Assembly: GCF_000006565.2 (NCBI RefSeq)
Contig: NC_031474.1
Location: forward strand, 2,019,662 to 2,083,661
DNA length: 64,000 nucleotides
Origin: Toxoplasma gondii ME49
Taxonomy: Eukaryota > Apicomplexa > Conoidasida > Eucoccidiorida > Sarcocystidae
Direction: 5' to 3'
The notes beneath the pieces were generated by a model. It was not told where the DNA came from, ran no database searches, and saw only the letters and a program-made list of their open reading frames with translations. Below are positions 23,801 through 33,806 of this stretch, piece by piece (position 1 is the first letter of the stretch; each line of letters starts with the position of its first letter). Made by a program: the position numbers and the translations under genes.

Positions 23801-25173
23801 TGGATTTCTCGGTTTCCAACTCCAGTGTATATTCTGGAACCGACGACAAACTTTCGAGAAACGAAAACATGCCCCGGAGTTCGCCACCTGGTCCTACGAG
23901 CACCACGGACTTCGACCAGTCCCCCTGAGCGCAGAACGCTCAATTGACTATTGGACGAAAGAGGGTCTTTTCCGGTGGAGTTTGACATGCAGTTGCAAGG
24001 TGCGCTAGCTACATCCTCACCTGCAAAGATATCCCAAGCAGCCAAGCAGAGAAGAAGGAATGTCGTGGGCGTCGACGGCGATTCTGGGCTATATTTGGCA
24101 CCGAAATGAAGCAGGAGAAGTTGGAGGGTGAAGGCGGCGGCGCTTGAAGTGGCCACCAAGAATTGACTTCGGATTCGGAGGGGGGCTAGCCAGAGAAGAG
24201 CAAACGCCCCACCCACGCAGAGGTTCCAGAGAGCGATGAGTACGAGCACGGTGTCGAGCTGCGGAGCAACCGACAGACTGGAGACGCCATCTTTCAGGTG
24301 GCTCGTGGAAAAAACGGAGTGTGATACGAAAGCCAGCAGACTGTTTTGCTCAGTTGCAACGAGAACACCCCCATCGTCTCCGTTCGTTTCTTGACGGAAA
24401 ACGGGGGCCTTGCCTGCGGGAAAGGCGACGTTCTGTGTCACCGCGCCTGCCTTAGGCTGCAAATACCTGCATGCAAACAAATAGACCGCTCCTCCGCAAC
24501 CGGCAACGAGGCTGAAGGCGGCCGAGGAAGCCATTAGGTAATAGAGAAGTCGATGCCATCCCCAGCGGATCGCGAGAGCCAGACCAAAGGTGAGGACGGC
24601 GACGTAGAGGAGCGCGTCGAGACCCAGTTCGAAGAAGTGCGAGACAAACTCCCCGTGAACGAGACTGAAGAGGCGGCGCACTGTACAGACGGCTCGAGAA
24701 ACGTCTCGGACGAAACTACGCGAGCGCCGGAGCGAAGACGCAGGAGACGAGGAGAGAGACACGCTGCCTCCCTCAGAAGGTGCGTCTGCCGTAGAGGACG
24801 ACGAGACACATGAAGGAGGAGAGTCAGGAGAGGGAAAACAAGGAGGGGGAGCGGTGGGAAGACTGGGAGGGGAGGGAGAGGTCAAAAGCAAGGACATGAG
24901 CGTTGCAGTGAGCATGCAGATGACTACAGGACGAAGCAGACCCGTTACAAGAAGCGTCGCCACTTGGTTTGCCTCCCTCCGGATGGCGCTCACAAGTTGG
25001 CAGTGCATGCGTTCAAGCCTCTGAAGCCTCTCCAGAGTTCGACCTCTTCCGTCCGTCTCGAACGCGCTCTCGGGGGCAAGCGCGGGCCGCGAAGAGCGCG
25101 GGGTGGGAGGCAGGCGCTGATGTCCGTCACTCCTCTCGCCCTCAGTCTGAGGGACGCCACGAACCTCCCGCAT
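20872..25173 (-). CDS. Presenilin (gamma-secretase catalytic subunit family)
   Basis: Intramembrane aspartyl protease of the A22A family, acting in ER/Golgi or endosomal membranes. Minus-strand exons in order: 25173-24021, 23377-22354, 21936-21882, 21639-21517, then possibly 20931-20872. All phases match. The N-terminal third carries several membrane helices. The segment IALWNLCVGGAFALLWLAPL matches presenilin TM5. The TM6 catalytic Asp is residue about 381 in AAWDIFAVLSPWGPLRWILQ, which corresponds to the family pattern YDLVAVL..GPLR. The TM7 catalytic Asp is residue about 716 in LGLGDFVFYS. The PALP motif is in FLPALPLSIVLG (about 762-765). Oddities: Trp replaces the usual Tyr before the first Asp, and the TM6-TM7 loop is about 300 residues, rich in Arg, Glu and Gly. 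The frame reaches a stop right after FVEPQ at 21511-21513, but that point is also a good donor (GTATGA). The 20-codon terminal exon at 20931-20872 is tentative. Confidence 0.9.
21312..21378. repeat. (TA)n microsatellite
   Basis: Alternating TA with GATA and TACA interruptions, just 3' of the PALP-encoding presenilin exon (last intron or 3' UTR). Confidence 0.85.
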
Positions 25174-26424
25174 CCTGCTGAAGACAGTGTTCCTCTCATG
25201 GAGTCAAGCGAAACCTCAACATGCCCGCAAGCAAATGAATACCTTGCGCTAGCTGAACTCGCTTTGTTTCAGGAGGCAGGCGCTACACGCACCACAGTCC
25301 CCCTAAAGGGACATGCATACAGACATGGACACAAACATATATATGCAAGTGAAAACCCGTGTAGCATACCTACACCGAGAGGTCATGAAGGCACTATGTA
25401 TACAGGCACGTACGATTTACAGATACGCGCGTTCACGCACCCAGAGGCGTATACCGCTACTGACGAATGCGTGTGTCTTCTGAAGGAGAAACGCTATGGA
25501 AAAAAATAGGAGGTTGGGCGGAGGTCCGCGATGGCAATAATAGAGGCGCTCAAAGATGCCATATTCCGTGTCCACGTGTGCTTGTTCGGCGGTCAAAGCG
25601 TCGTCCTTCCAACAGTCGAACTTTCCAAGCGAAAAGCACACTGCGCGTTTGTTGAGAATCTGCCGTCAGCTGAAGGTCGCTTACAGCGTCGCTGGCATAC
25701 CTTACGGAAGTGGATGGCAAAAACGTCATTTTAGAAACTCGACGATCTAAAGCGTGTCTTCTTTCCTCATCCATACACACGTTCTCCTCTGGCTCGTGGC
25801 TAGCGGTAGGTGTGCGTACGTCAGGCTGTACCACGGGAGCGAGACGCGTCCGTGGAACTTTACGATGCGTCGGACGTAGTAATGCCGTCACTACACGCAC
25901 ACGTCGACGAGAGAAACGAAAGAAACTTTGAACGAGACCATAAGTGTTCCATAACAGCAGGCAAAGGTGCTTAGAGTACCTCGTAAGTCCTTCGGACAGA
26001 CGATGAGAAACGCGTGTCGCGACAGAGGGCGATACGCGCGTCGATTTGTGGTTTGCCCTTCTCGCGCTCACCGCCTGTTTTTCTTGCTTGACCTCCCGTG
26101 TGTCTGCGTAAAAGAAAAGTGTCCTTGCGCCTTATAGGATCGATTTTCTGCATGCATGCACTGTGGCACAGACCCGGCTTTGGCAGCGCCTTCATCTGCC
26201 CCGTGCAGTACAGCGCGTGCTGAACAGGGTCTGCCCCACTCGCCTAGGTGGGGAGAAGAAGCACAGAAATTCGTGGGGGTTTTCCCGGGAACGGAGGAAA
26301 ATCCGCCATTTCTGAACAGATGCCGAAGCCCACCCACCTCGGGTGAAAAGCTGTCTTTTGCTTTTTTCGGTGTTTTTCTTTTCTGTATTTCTCGAGTCTC
26401 CCGCACCGGAAAAAGCAAATCAAA
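25174..26424. other. Divergent promoter region of presenilin and RPL8
   Basis: The presenilin and RPL8 start codons are head-to-head and 1.25 kb apart, so this stretch should contain both promoters and 5' UTRs. Small open frames occur on both strands, but none shows a domain or signal peptide. The TGCATGC pair at 26149-26160 lies on the RPL8 side. Confidence 0.5.
26149..26160 (+). promoter_or_regulatory. Overlapping TGCATGC motifs upstream of RPL8
   Basis: TGCATGCATGCA lies 265 bp upstream of the RPL8 start codon. The core TGCATGC is the TRP-2 element reported for Toxoplasma ribosomal-protein promoters. It resembles the GCATGC sites bound by ApiAP2 factors. Function is inferred from motif and position. 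Confidence 0.6.
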
Positions 26425-28894
26425 ATGGGGCGCGTCATCAGAGGTAAGTTGCTGATTTCGCGTGTTTTTTCCGGAAGGCGACCACACGGCGTCCATTTTC
26501 ACGCGTAGGGCGGTCTCTGTGGTCCTCCAAAGTGACGGTTCGCCTCTTCCCGTTTTTCGGAACTTCCTGTGAATACCTATCTCCAATTACTTCCCGTGGA
26601 CGGCCGCCTGTGGGGGGGACGGTTGCCGCCAACGCCTTCGCCGCACTGCATGCCAAACAAGAACGTTCAAATGCGTGGACTGCTACTGATAACTGATATG
26701 CAGAAACGTAGGGAGTTTCTTTCCTTCCACTTACCACTCATGGATTGGAAAGGGGGGGAACACACCGCCCCAGGCTCGGCAGACTGGGGCGTACGTACAC
26801 CTGTGTTCCCCATTGCCTGCCCATAGTGGAGAGTCTGAAACACGACCATGAAGGTCGAGATTCTCCAGTGTTTTCATTCGCCCGTGAGGAACGGTGAACA
26901 GCTCCTACGAAATGCCGGATTTGTTTCCAGCCCAGTACGGAACTGGTTGTTTTGTGCGAGTCTCGTACTGAGGCAGTGGCGGCGCGCACCTCGCTGCCGT
27001 ACCGACGATTGCTGTCTTTCAGTAGGTGGTCGTGTAGCACTTTTTGTGTTTGTCGGTGTAGATCTGATGCCCGAGTGGAGTGCCACAAAAGAAAGCGAGA
27101 CCGGCCGTGAAGAAATTCGTTGCTGTGTGCATGTCGATCTGCGTCTCGGTTTACAGCTCAGCGTAAGGGTCGCGGAAGCGTTTTCCGTGCCCATACGCAC
27201 AAGCGTAAGGGAGAGGCGAAGCTCCGTCCTTTGGACTTCGCAGAACGCCGTGGCTACATCAAGGGTCTGGTGAAGGACATCCTCCACGACCCCGGCCGTG
27301 GCGCGCCTCTCGCTGAAGTCTCTTTCCGTGATGCTTACCGCTACAAGCTGAACAAGCAGCGCATGGTTGCCGTTGAAGGCATGTACACCGGCCAGTTTAT
27401 CTACTGCGGCAAGAATGGTAAGAAGCTATCTATCAGCCACGATAAGGTGTGGTTCATTACAAAGCTGGAAGACGGACCGTTATTAAGCGCCAGGTGTGGC
27501 GCTCTCGACTTCGCCTCTCTCCTGTGCCTTATTCGCGCACACTCTGCTTCGTCCGTCTGTGTTGCGGGAAGTTAACGCGTTGACGGGAGAAATGTCCTCC
27601 TCGTATTGGACAGACGGCATCTATGCCTTTCAAAGCGTCCATACAGCCGGTGGCAGAGGTGTTCGCTGACACCGCAGGAAGCCCCACAGATCGCTAGCGA
27701 CGCAGAACAGGACAAAGTCTATCCACGTCCGTCGTTTGCCTGTTTCTACCAGTTTTACTCACACTGCATTGTTTCAAGGAGTCGCGCCTCCTGTTCTCTT
27801 GTCACCGCGCTTCCGCGCGCGGGGGCCTTCTGTGGCAATGCCGTGTTGTGTGCGGGGACGGGTTCTCCCCCATATCTCAAGTGGCGGCTTGCCTCTGTCC
27901 CTGTACTTCTTTCACAGATATCCCCTGCGTTTGTTTGCGTGTTCGCAGCGGCTTTGACTATTGGAAACATCTTGCCGTTGAACAAGATGCCGGAAGGTAC
28001 CGTCGTCTCGAACGTTGAGGAGAAGGCTGGAGACCGCGGGACTCTCGCGCGCACCAGCGGCACCTACGCGACGATTGTCGGCCACAGCGACGACGGCTCT
28101 AAGACCCGTATTCGTCTTCCCTCAGGCGCCAGGAAAACCGTCAGCGGCTACTCTCGTGGCATGGTTGGCATCGTTGCGGGTGAGAAAAAGAGGAAGTTTC
28201 GGTTTTTGCTGGCGGGAAATGTCAATTCTGTATATGTTTTGATCTATATCGATCAAGACGATGAGCGTGTATGACATGCGAATTCACGGTAGAAAGTGTC
28301 CATCTTCCCTGTTCTTGCATGCGCGGTCGCGTTTTTTTCGCCAATTGCTGTATTGTCGCGGGGGTACGTCTCGAATGACAGCAAGTCTGTGGATGGCTGT
28401 CGCATCGTGATGTGATAAAAGACGCGTGTGTTATGCCGTTGTTTCCCTGAACATATGGATGATGGACCTTCATGACCGTCTATATCCTATTTAGGGCGCA
28501 ATGTGTATGTGAACAGGGGTGGGCTACCCTGACTATGTTGCGAAGGGTATGTACGTGGGTGACAGCGTGTAGCCGCAGAAATGGTTGTGTATGCAACGTG
28601 TCTTGATGTTTGTGTGCGTCAGGTGGTGGTCGTATTGACAAGCCGATGTTGAAGGCCGGAAATGCGTACCACAAGTACAAGGTGAAGAGAAACTGCTGGC
28701 CGAAGGTGCGTGGTGTGGCCATGAACCCCGTTGAGCATCCTCACGGTGGTGGTAACCACCAACACATTGGCCACCCGTCTACCGTGTCTCGTATGGCAGC
28801 TCCTGGACAGAAAGTCGGTCTTATTGCTGCGCGCAGAACCGGTCTGCTGCGTGGTGGTCGCAAGACCAAGTTGGCTGGCAAGTCTCAGGAGTAA
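26425..28894 (+). CDS. RPL8: 60S ribosomal protein L8 (uL2)
   Basis: Universal large-subunit protein uL2, which sits near the peptidyl-transferase centre and helps subunit association. Four exons join in phase: 26425-26443, 27157-27417, 27949-28179 and 28623-28894, giving 260 residues against 257 in human RPL8. The first exon encodes only MGRVIR plus one base, as in many eukaryotic uL2 genes, and continues as [19 protein letters not shown]. Typical blocks are [55 protein letters not shown] and [20 protein letters not shown]; the last holds the conserved His-rich loop of the peptidyl-transferase region. The stop codon is taa at 28892. Strong similarity along the whole length makes this the most secure model in the window. 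Confidence 0.97.
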
Positions 28895-30791
28895 ACAGAA
28901 TATGGCGAACGATAGAGAACGGCTGACAGGCGTTACGCGTTGCAAGCGAGTCGGGATGGTTCTCGGTGTGGCCTCGTGTCTTGAGAAGGGAAACGAGTGT
29001 TTTCCTCACCAGTTCGTGTCGTGGGGGGGACAGCCAATGACTCTGTTCTCAGTGGCATTGCAGAGACTACTTCTCAAAAACCTGGGACGCTGCTGAGAGA
29101 CGCTGGGTGTCACACTGAAAAACTGGAACCCCAGGAGAGAACACGCTCTTGCGTCAACTTGTCCGCGTGCAGCTGAAACCAGCAGATAAGATGTTGAGTG
29201 AGAAACTGCAGAACAGAGGTGTCAAACGCATTTTCCCTGGGCACGTTGAGGCGCAGGCACAACACGCATGGGGGCGGCTCCGCCATAATGATAGTGCCGT
29301 CGGCGCCTACCGAGTACTGCTCACTTGTAGTCGACGCGGAAATATCGCTTGCATGGATTCTGGCTTCTGTACCTACCCTGTGAACGCGAATAGGACAGGA
29401 CTGGGGACATGCCGAACAGATGTCATCACCACTACGGACTGATGCTGACTAGCCCGTTAACACCACAGTCGCTCCTAACAATGCAGAATTGCAAGCTTGC
29501 GCAGTGTTTGACTCGGAAAGTTTCTAGCAAGATGACACATCCATTCACTGAAGAAACACAAGTGGTAAAGTTAGCAGGCCGGTGGTTTGCGCATCGTCCA
29601 GGCAGACGATATGTATGTATGTCGTAGGCCGTATGGTCTTGAGGAGAGAAATGCAGTTGGTTCTTCTTACCAACCTAAGCAGCTTTGTTGTGCGCAGGGC
29701 CAGTGCCTGCTCTTGTGCTTCAGAAAGTGTGATATGCGATGTGGCTAGCCGCATGCGTAGGTGACGATCGACAGAAATGAGAGGCATGATGTCGAAGGAG
29801 ATCATAAACCGATACAATTTTGGCATCTCCGGAGATAGATCCATGCCAGCACTCGGACTTTCGCGATTGTTTCGTGGAATAAACCGTTGATCACAGCTAA
29901 CAACGCCTAAAAGAAGTGATGAGCGAACTCCCGTGGGATACAAGGGCATGTTTAGAAGATTCACGCCCAGCGCAACTTGCAGGGAAATCAAGAGATTTGT
30001 CGACTCTAGGGCCAGAAGTGCGATGCGACCACCGGCTCCCCTACTTCACGGGCAATGTGTACACAGTTCTATTGTATATGTTGTCCTACGGAAAATCGCT
30101 GCGAGGAACTACGTGAGAGGTCTTACGTTTCGTTCAAGCGTTTAACGCAGTCTTCGGTATGAGTGCTTGCTGTTGATTTCACGCATTAAGACGGAGATAA
30201 AACTATGTGCAGATGTGCAACAGTGTTAAGAGTCAAGACGATGTCCAAAAACTTAGGGGATTGCGAAGACAGCGGCGGAACGTCAGCAAAGCCTCACACG
30301 CGGACGCGAGATGGCTGCCGTGAGTCCGTCGCTCTTGAACGTTGACTGTGTATCCTCCCACGATGCTGCGAAGTGAACCAGAAGACCACGTCCTTGTTCA
30401 GTTATTCAGAAGTCGTTCTGTGCACTGATTGTGCAGACTGCGTTATCTGTCATGGCGTTTGCATGTAGCTACTGCTTGACAAAAGTGTTTCCACAAATGT
30501 AGTTTCGGACGAGGCACGCAGACCGCCCCACCATGCGGCATCCGATGCAGCGTTCACTTTCTATCATTTGTTCACAGAGACTTGGCGTGCACAGCCATCG
30601 ATGATTTCTAGAGAGAATAGACCTCCCATTGTGGCTCACACTGCTTTCAACTACATACTACGTTGAGCACTATTATTTTGCTTTCGTGTTCCTTGTATCC
30701 ACTTGGGCCCTTGTTGCCTGACCAGCACTCAATACTCCCGTGGCTCTAACTGGGAATAGGGCACCATTTAAATTGTTGCTGAAAAAACAGA
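28895..30791. other. Intergenic region, no gene recognised
   Basis: Contains the presumed RPL8 3' UTR and the region upstream of the gene-like segment at 30792. The longest frames (for example a minus-strand one at 29545-29991) have no domain, signal peptide or matching splice partners. Confidence 0.4.
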
Positions 30792-32904
30792 ATGTCGGCA
30801 GTTCCAATAAACCCCGCACTCCCAATGGAGGCAAACACCCAGGAACAATATCTATCGATGATGCATGTGAACTACTCGATTTCGCAGCCGTGGTGGAACT
30901 GCACCGTCCCAGTGTCGTTAGCCCCCAGTTCCAAAGAGCAAACGTCGCTTGTAAGAACTACAGCGACCCCAAAACAGTGTTGACTGGGCATCACTTGACG
31001 ACCGCTTCTATAAAAAACACCTCTGTCAGCGAAGGGTCATGCATTCCTAAAGGCTATTGCGTATGCGAGCGGTAGTACAAATGCTGAAGCACTGTATACT
31101 AATCGGGGCACGTTCTAGTTACGCTTTCAGCTGTCCACGAACCAGGCACAAGAATTATTACAACATTTGTTTTCAGCCAAATCGGCAGCGGCTATGGTAG
31201 TGGAAGGCAAGGAGACCCTTCATGTTACGGCAGCCCGCTTCCAGCAACTGCGTCAGACAGGCTGCGTTGCAACAGAATGTACGCACAGAAAAAATGGGGG
31301 CCTTCTCCGTACACATCGTTGTCGCTGGCGTGCAAATCAGGTACGGCATATTTTGATAGTCCTCAGACACTTCACTACTAAGAAAAGACGGGAGCTCAAC
31401 ATAGGTTGTGCTTACGAAAACAGGGCTGTTTTCAGCACCGTGTCGGTACCCGTTCGTCTTCCACTGCGAGAGTAGGAACAACCGGAAAGGCGAGCTTCTC
31501 AATGTCGGCATTAGGCGGGATCCTTCTTCGTTCTCCGTTATGAGGAAAATAATGTCCCCTTTCGTCGATGCCATTGTCGTAACCTCTGTCCTTTGCAAGA
31601 TGGTCTGGAGCTTTTGATTGGAGGGAGTCACGTCGCCGAGCGTGTATTTGTTTCGTAGTATCGTTGGGTCATTCCATACATGCAGCATCCGCAGTCTTCT
31701 CCCGGGCCTGGTCCCATCTTTTAGAAAAATCCCACTGTCCGTCAAACCTCCCCCTACCTGTCTAAATTCATTCTGCGGCAACATAGTTCTTCTTGTTTTT
31801 CCCGTCACTTGTTCTGCGTTTGTGGGGAGCCCCATTCAGCAGGTAACCTGGGTACCTGTAAATGTTCAAGCGGATCACGATTACCGTACGAGGGGGACGA
31901 AGAGCACGTGCTTTATTCTATGATCTTTGCTTGCCTTCGCGAACCGCTGTCTTCGCATCCTAGCCCCACCTTGCCCGTACCAATGTGAAGACGCTTAGAC
32001 AAATTTTTTCCACGTCTTTCACTCAACCAACTGTTTCAATTGGCAACACAAGTTTGTGTTCTATTCTGCTCACAACTCCGACAGTGGCGCCCACACGCAG
32101 TCCGCGTCGCTCGTTCAGTACGGCTCTTCCCTTCCTGACACAGATTTGTGGCAACACCACTTCCGCGGCATCATGGTCCGTTAGAAACTTGCTTTAGGTA
32201 TTCGTCGATGCATTCGAAGAGTTACGATTGCAAGCTGTATAATTTACACTGATATCCGTATTGCCCTGACTCTCGCATAATCCACTTCACCAACAGCACC
32301 ATTTACAGCATGTCGCTGTTGGGCCTGGAGCGAGATACAGTCTCAATTTCCGACGACAAGCCGGTTGTTTACCCGGTTGGAAATTCCAACGAAAAGCAGA
32401 TGTCGCCTCTTGCTTTAATATCGAGGAGCCACTGTGGCCACGGGCCGGCCGGTCTCCCTCGGCCGTTCACGCGCACTAGCTCTGCCCACCGGTGTAATCA
32501 GAATGCCCTAGATTCGTGAAACCGAATCGGCTGGTGGCTGTCGCACCGGCCCGCAGTTAAAAATCCAGGGTGTCTCGCCAGAGTCTACGGAAGCCGGTGG
32601 GGCGGGACTTTCGTCTGCGCCTACCTACCCCACTGACTCGTAAATCGGACGCTCTTTCTCCAGTGAAGCGCCGAGCCACACCACTGCGATGGCTTTTCAG
32701 TGCTACCGTGGGGACTCTGAACTCTCCCAGAGTTTGTCAGTCCTCTACCGGAGGCTCAGAAACCAGATGTCAGTGAGCGGGTTCGCTGGCTCAGACCCAC
32801 GCATTGCTCCTGGCGCGACACCAGTTGGACGAACTGCACCAACAGCAGCGAAATGCCTGGTCCCACTCCTCGGAGCCCGACCTTTGGATTCGATGTTCTG
32901 CTAA
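30792..32904 (+). CDS. Unrecognised multi-exon gene, model incomplete
   Basis: A chain of phase-compatible candidate exons suggests a gene, but the product is not recognised. The ATG at 30792 (MSAVPINPALPMEANTQEQY) runs to a strong donor at 30951 (ctt/gtaaga). Phase 0 then continues at 31131-31278, an amphipathic segment (NQAQELLQHLFSAKSAAAMV) that leaves one base before gtacgc. The exon 31999-32117 takes that base and reads SLNQLFQLATQVCVLFCSQL, ending at tca/gtacgg. The junctions after this are unclear. Coding-like frames continue at about 32300-32500 and 32574-32904, with the segment SELSQSLSVLYRRLRNQM. Two very short GT..AG segments, 24 nt at 32640-32663 and 22 nt starting at 32773, each bridge open frames; the first also removes an in-frame taa. 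Either the introns are unusually short or this is a decaying gene. No domain or signal peptide is evident. Confidence 0.35.
31173..31835 (-). CDS. Long antisense open frame, unrecognised
   Basis: A 220-codon frame with an ATG at 31835, antisense to the candidate exons of the plus-strand gene. Its composition is balanced and protein-like (for example KGDIIFLITENEEGSR), but no family is recognised and no signal peptide or splice partner is seen. Roughly 0.1-0.2 frames of this length would be expected by chance in a window of this size, by my estimate. It could be a real gene, an exon, or an accident of the opposite strand. Confidence 0.2.
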   Translation of the reverse strand: MGLPTNAEQVTGKTRRTMLPQNEFRQVGGGLTDSGIFLKDGTRPGRRLRMLHVWNDPTILRNKYTLGDVTPSNQKLQTILQRTEVTTMASTKGDIIFLITENEEGSRLMPTLRSSPFRLFLLSQWKTNGYRHGAENSPVFVSTTYVELPSFLSSEVSEDYQNMPYLICTPATTMCTEKAPIFSVRTFCCNAACLTQLLEAGCRNMKGLLAFHYHSRCRFG

Positions 32905-33047
32905 ACAGTTCCGGAGGCGAGGCGAGACTGGGGTAGCCACCGTGTACACATCAAGGATGGTGGCTACAAGACTGCGTAGCTATTTGTTGGGGATCGACCG
33001 TTTCGTGAGGGGGCGGCAGGCAAAAGGGTCTTAGACGGAAGAAGCAG

Positions 33048-33806
33048 TTAGACACGAAACTTCGTCCGAAAAGTCAAAATGTGCCTCGACATGAGACCTG
33101 CGAATACGCCAAGGACCACACATGCAACAATCGCAGCCAAAAAGTAGAGTTTCCGCCTCAAATTGAAGCCCTTCTTGTGCGCCACTCGCCTTCCACCAGC
33201 GTTCTTCCGCAGCTTCTCCTTCCTCCCCTGACGTTTCGCCCAGGCGTCCCAGGGTCGCCACATCATCGTCCCTTTACGCCTCCGTGTCCCCCTGGGCACC
33301 TTCCTGCCTTGACGTTTCTTTCCCATGAGCGCCTTGGCTTTTCTACGCGTTCTGTCGCGAGGGCGGGCCTTTTTTTTGTGCCGCCCCTTCAATGGTTTTC
33401 GCCTGGCCTTCTCTTTGAGTTTTGCCTCCCTCATCTCCTCGAGTACCAGCTCGTGTATCCGTCTTTCCGCACTGTCATTCTGCCTAGCTTCGATTCCCTC
33501 GACTGCCCTCAGTATTCTCGAGATCTCAGTGCGAATCTGACGGTTCTGTTTTAGCGCGGACGCCGCGCTCTGCCCCCGGAATTTGTCATAATCTCTTCTG
33601 AGGCGGACGGGCTGTTCGGATTCGTGGTCGGATGCTGGGACGACCAACTCCGGCACAACATCACTCATCCACTCGTCAAAGAGGAAATGAGACAAAGCCG
33701 CTTCGCTCCCTTGTGCATTGGCAACGGGGCTGTCGTATGCCGCCAGAAAAGCCAGGCAAATGTACAGCAGAACTGCTGCCGAAGCACACCACCGGCTCCG
33801 CGCCAT
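33048..33806 (-). CDS. Basic secretory membrane protein, dense-granule-like
   Basis: Single-exon frame of 252 residues on the minus strand; family not recognised. The N-terminus is a clear signal peptide (CASAAVLLYICLAFLAAY, then SPVANAQG). An acidic to neutral part (about 30-75) is followed by a helical stretch (ISRILRAVEGIEARQNDS). A very Lys/Arg-rich block (about 125-215, for example KGRHKKKARPRDRTRRKAKA) comes next. A single membrane helix (YFLAAIVACVVLGVFAGLM) and a short basic tail complete it. Signal peptide, charged body and one C-terminal helix are the usual layout of Toxoplasma dense-granule and related secreted proteins; the basic block recalls the Lys/Arg-rich KRUF-type proteins. 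Location and role are inference. It is convergent with the gene-like segment at 30.8-32.9 kb. Confidence 0.7.
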   Translation of the reverse strand: MARSRWCASAAVLLYICLAFLAAYDSPVANAQGSEAALSHFLFDEWMSDVVPELVVPASDHESEQPVRLRRDYDKFRGQSAASALKQNRQIRTEISRILRAVEGIEARQNDSAERRIHELVLEEMREAKLKEKARRKPLKGRHKKKARPRDRTRRKAKALMGKKRQGRKVPRGTRRRKGTMMWRPWDAWAKRQGRKEKLRKNAGGRRVAHKKGFNLRRKLYFLAAIVACVVLGVFAGLMSRHILTFRTKFRV

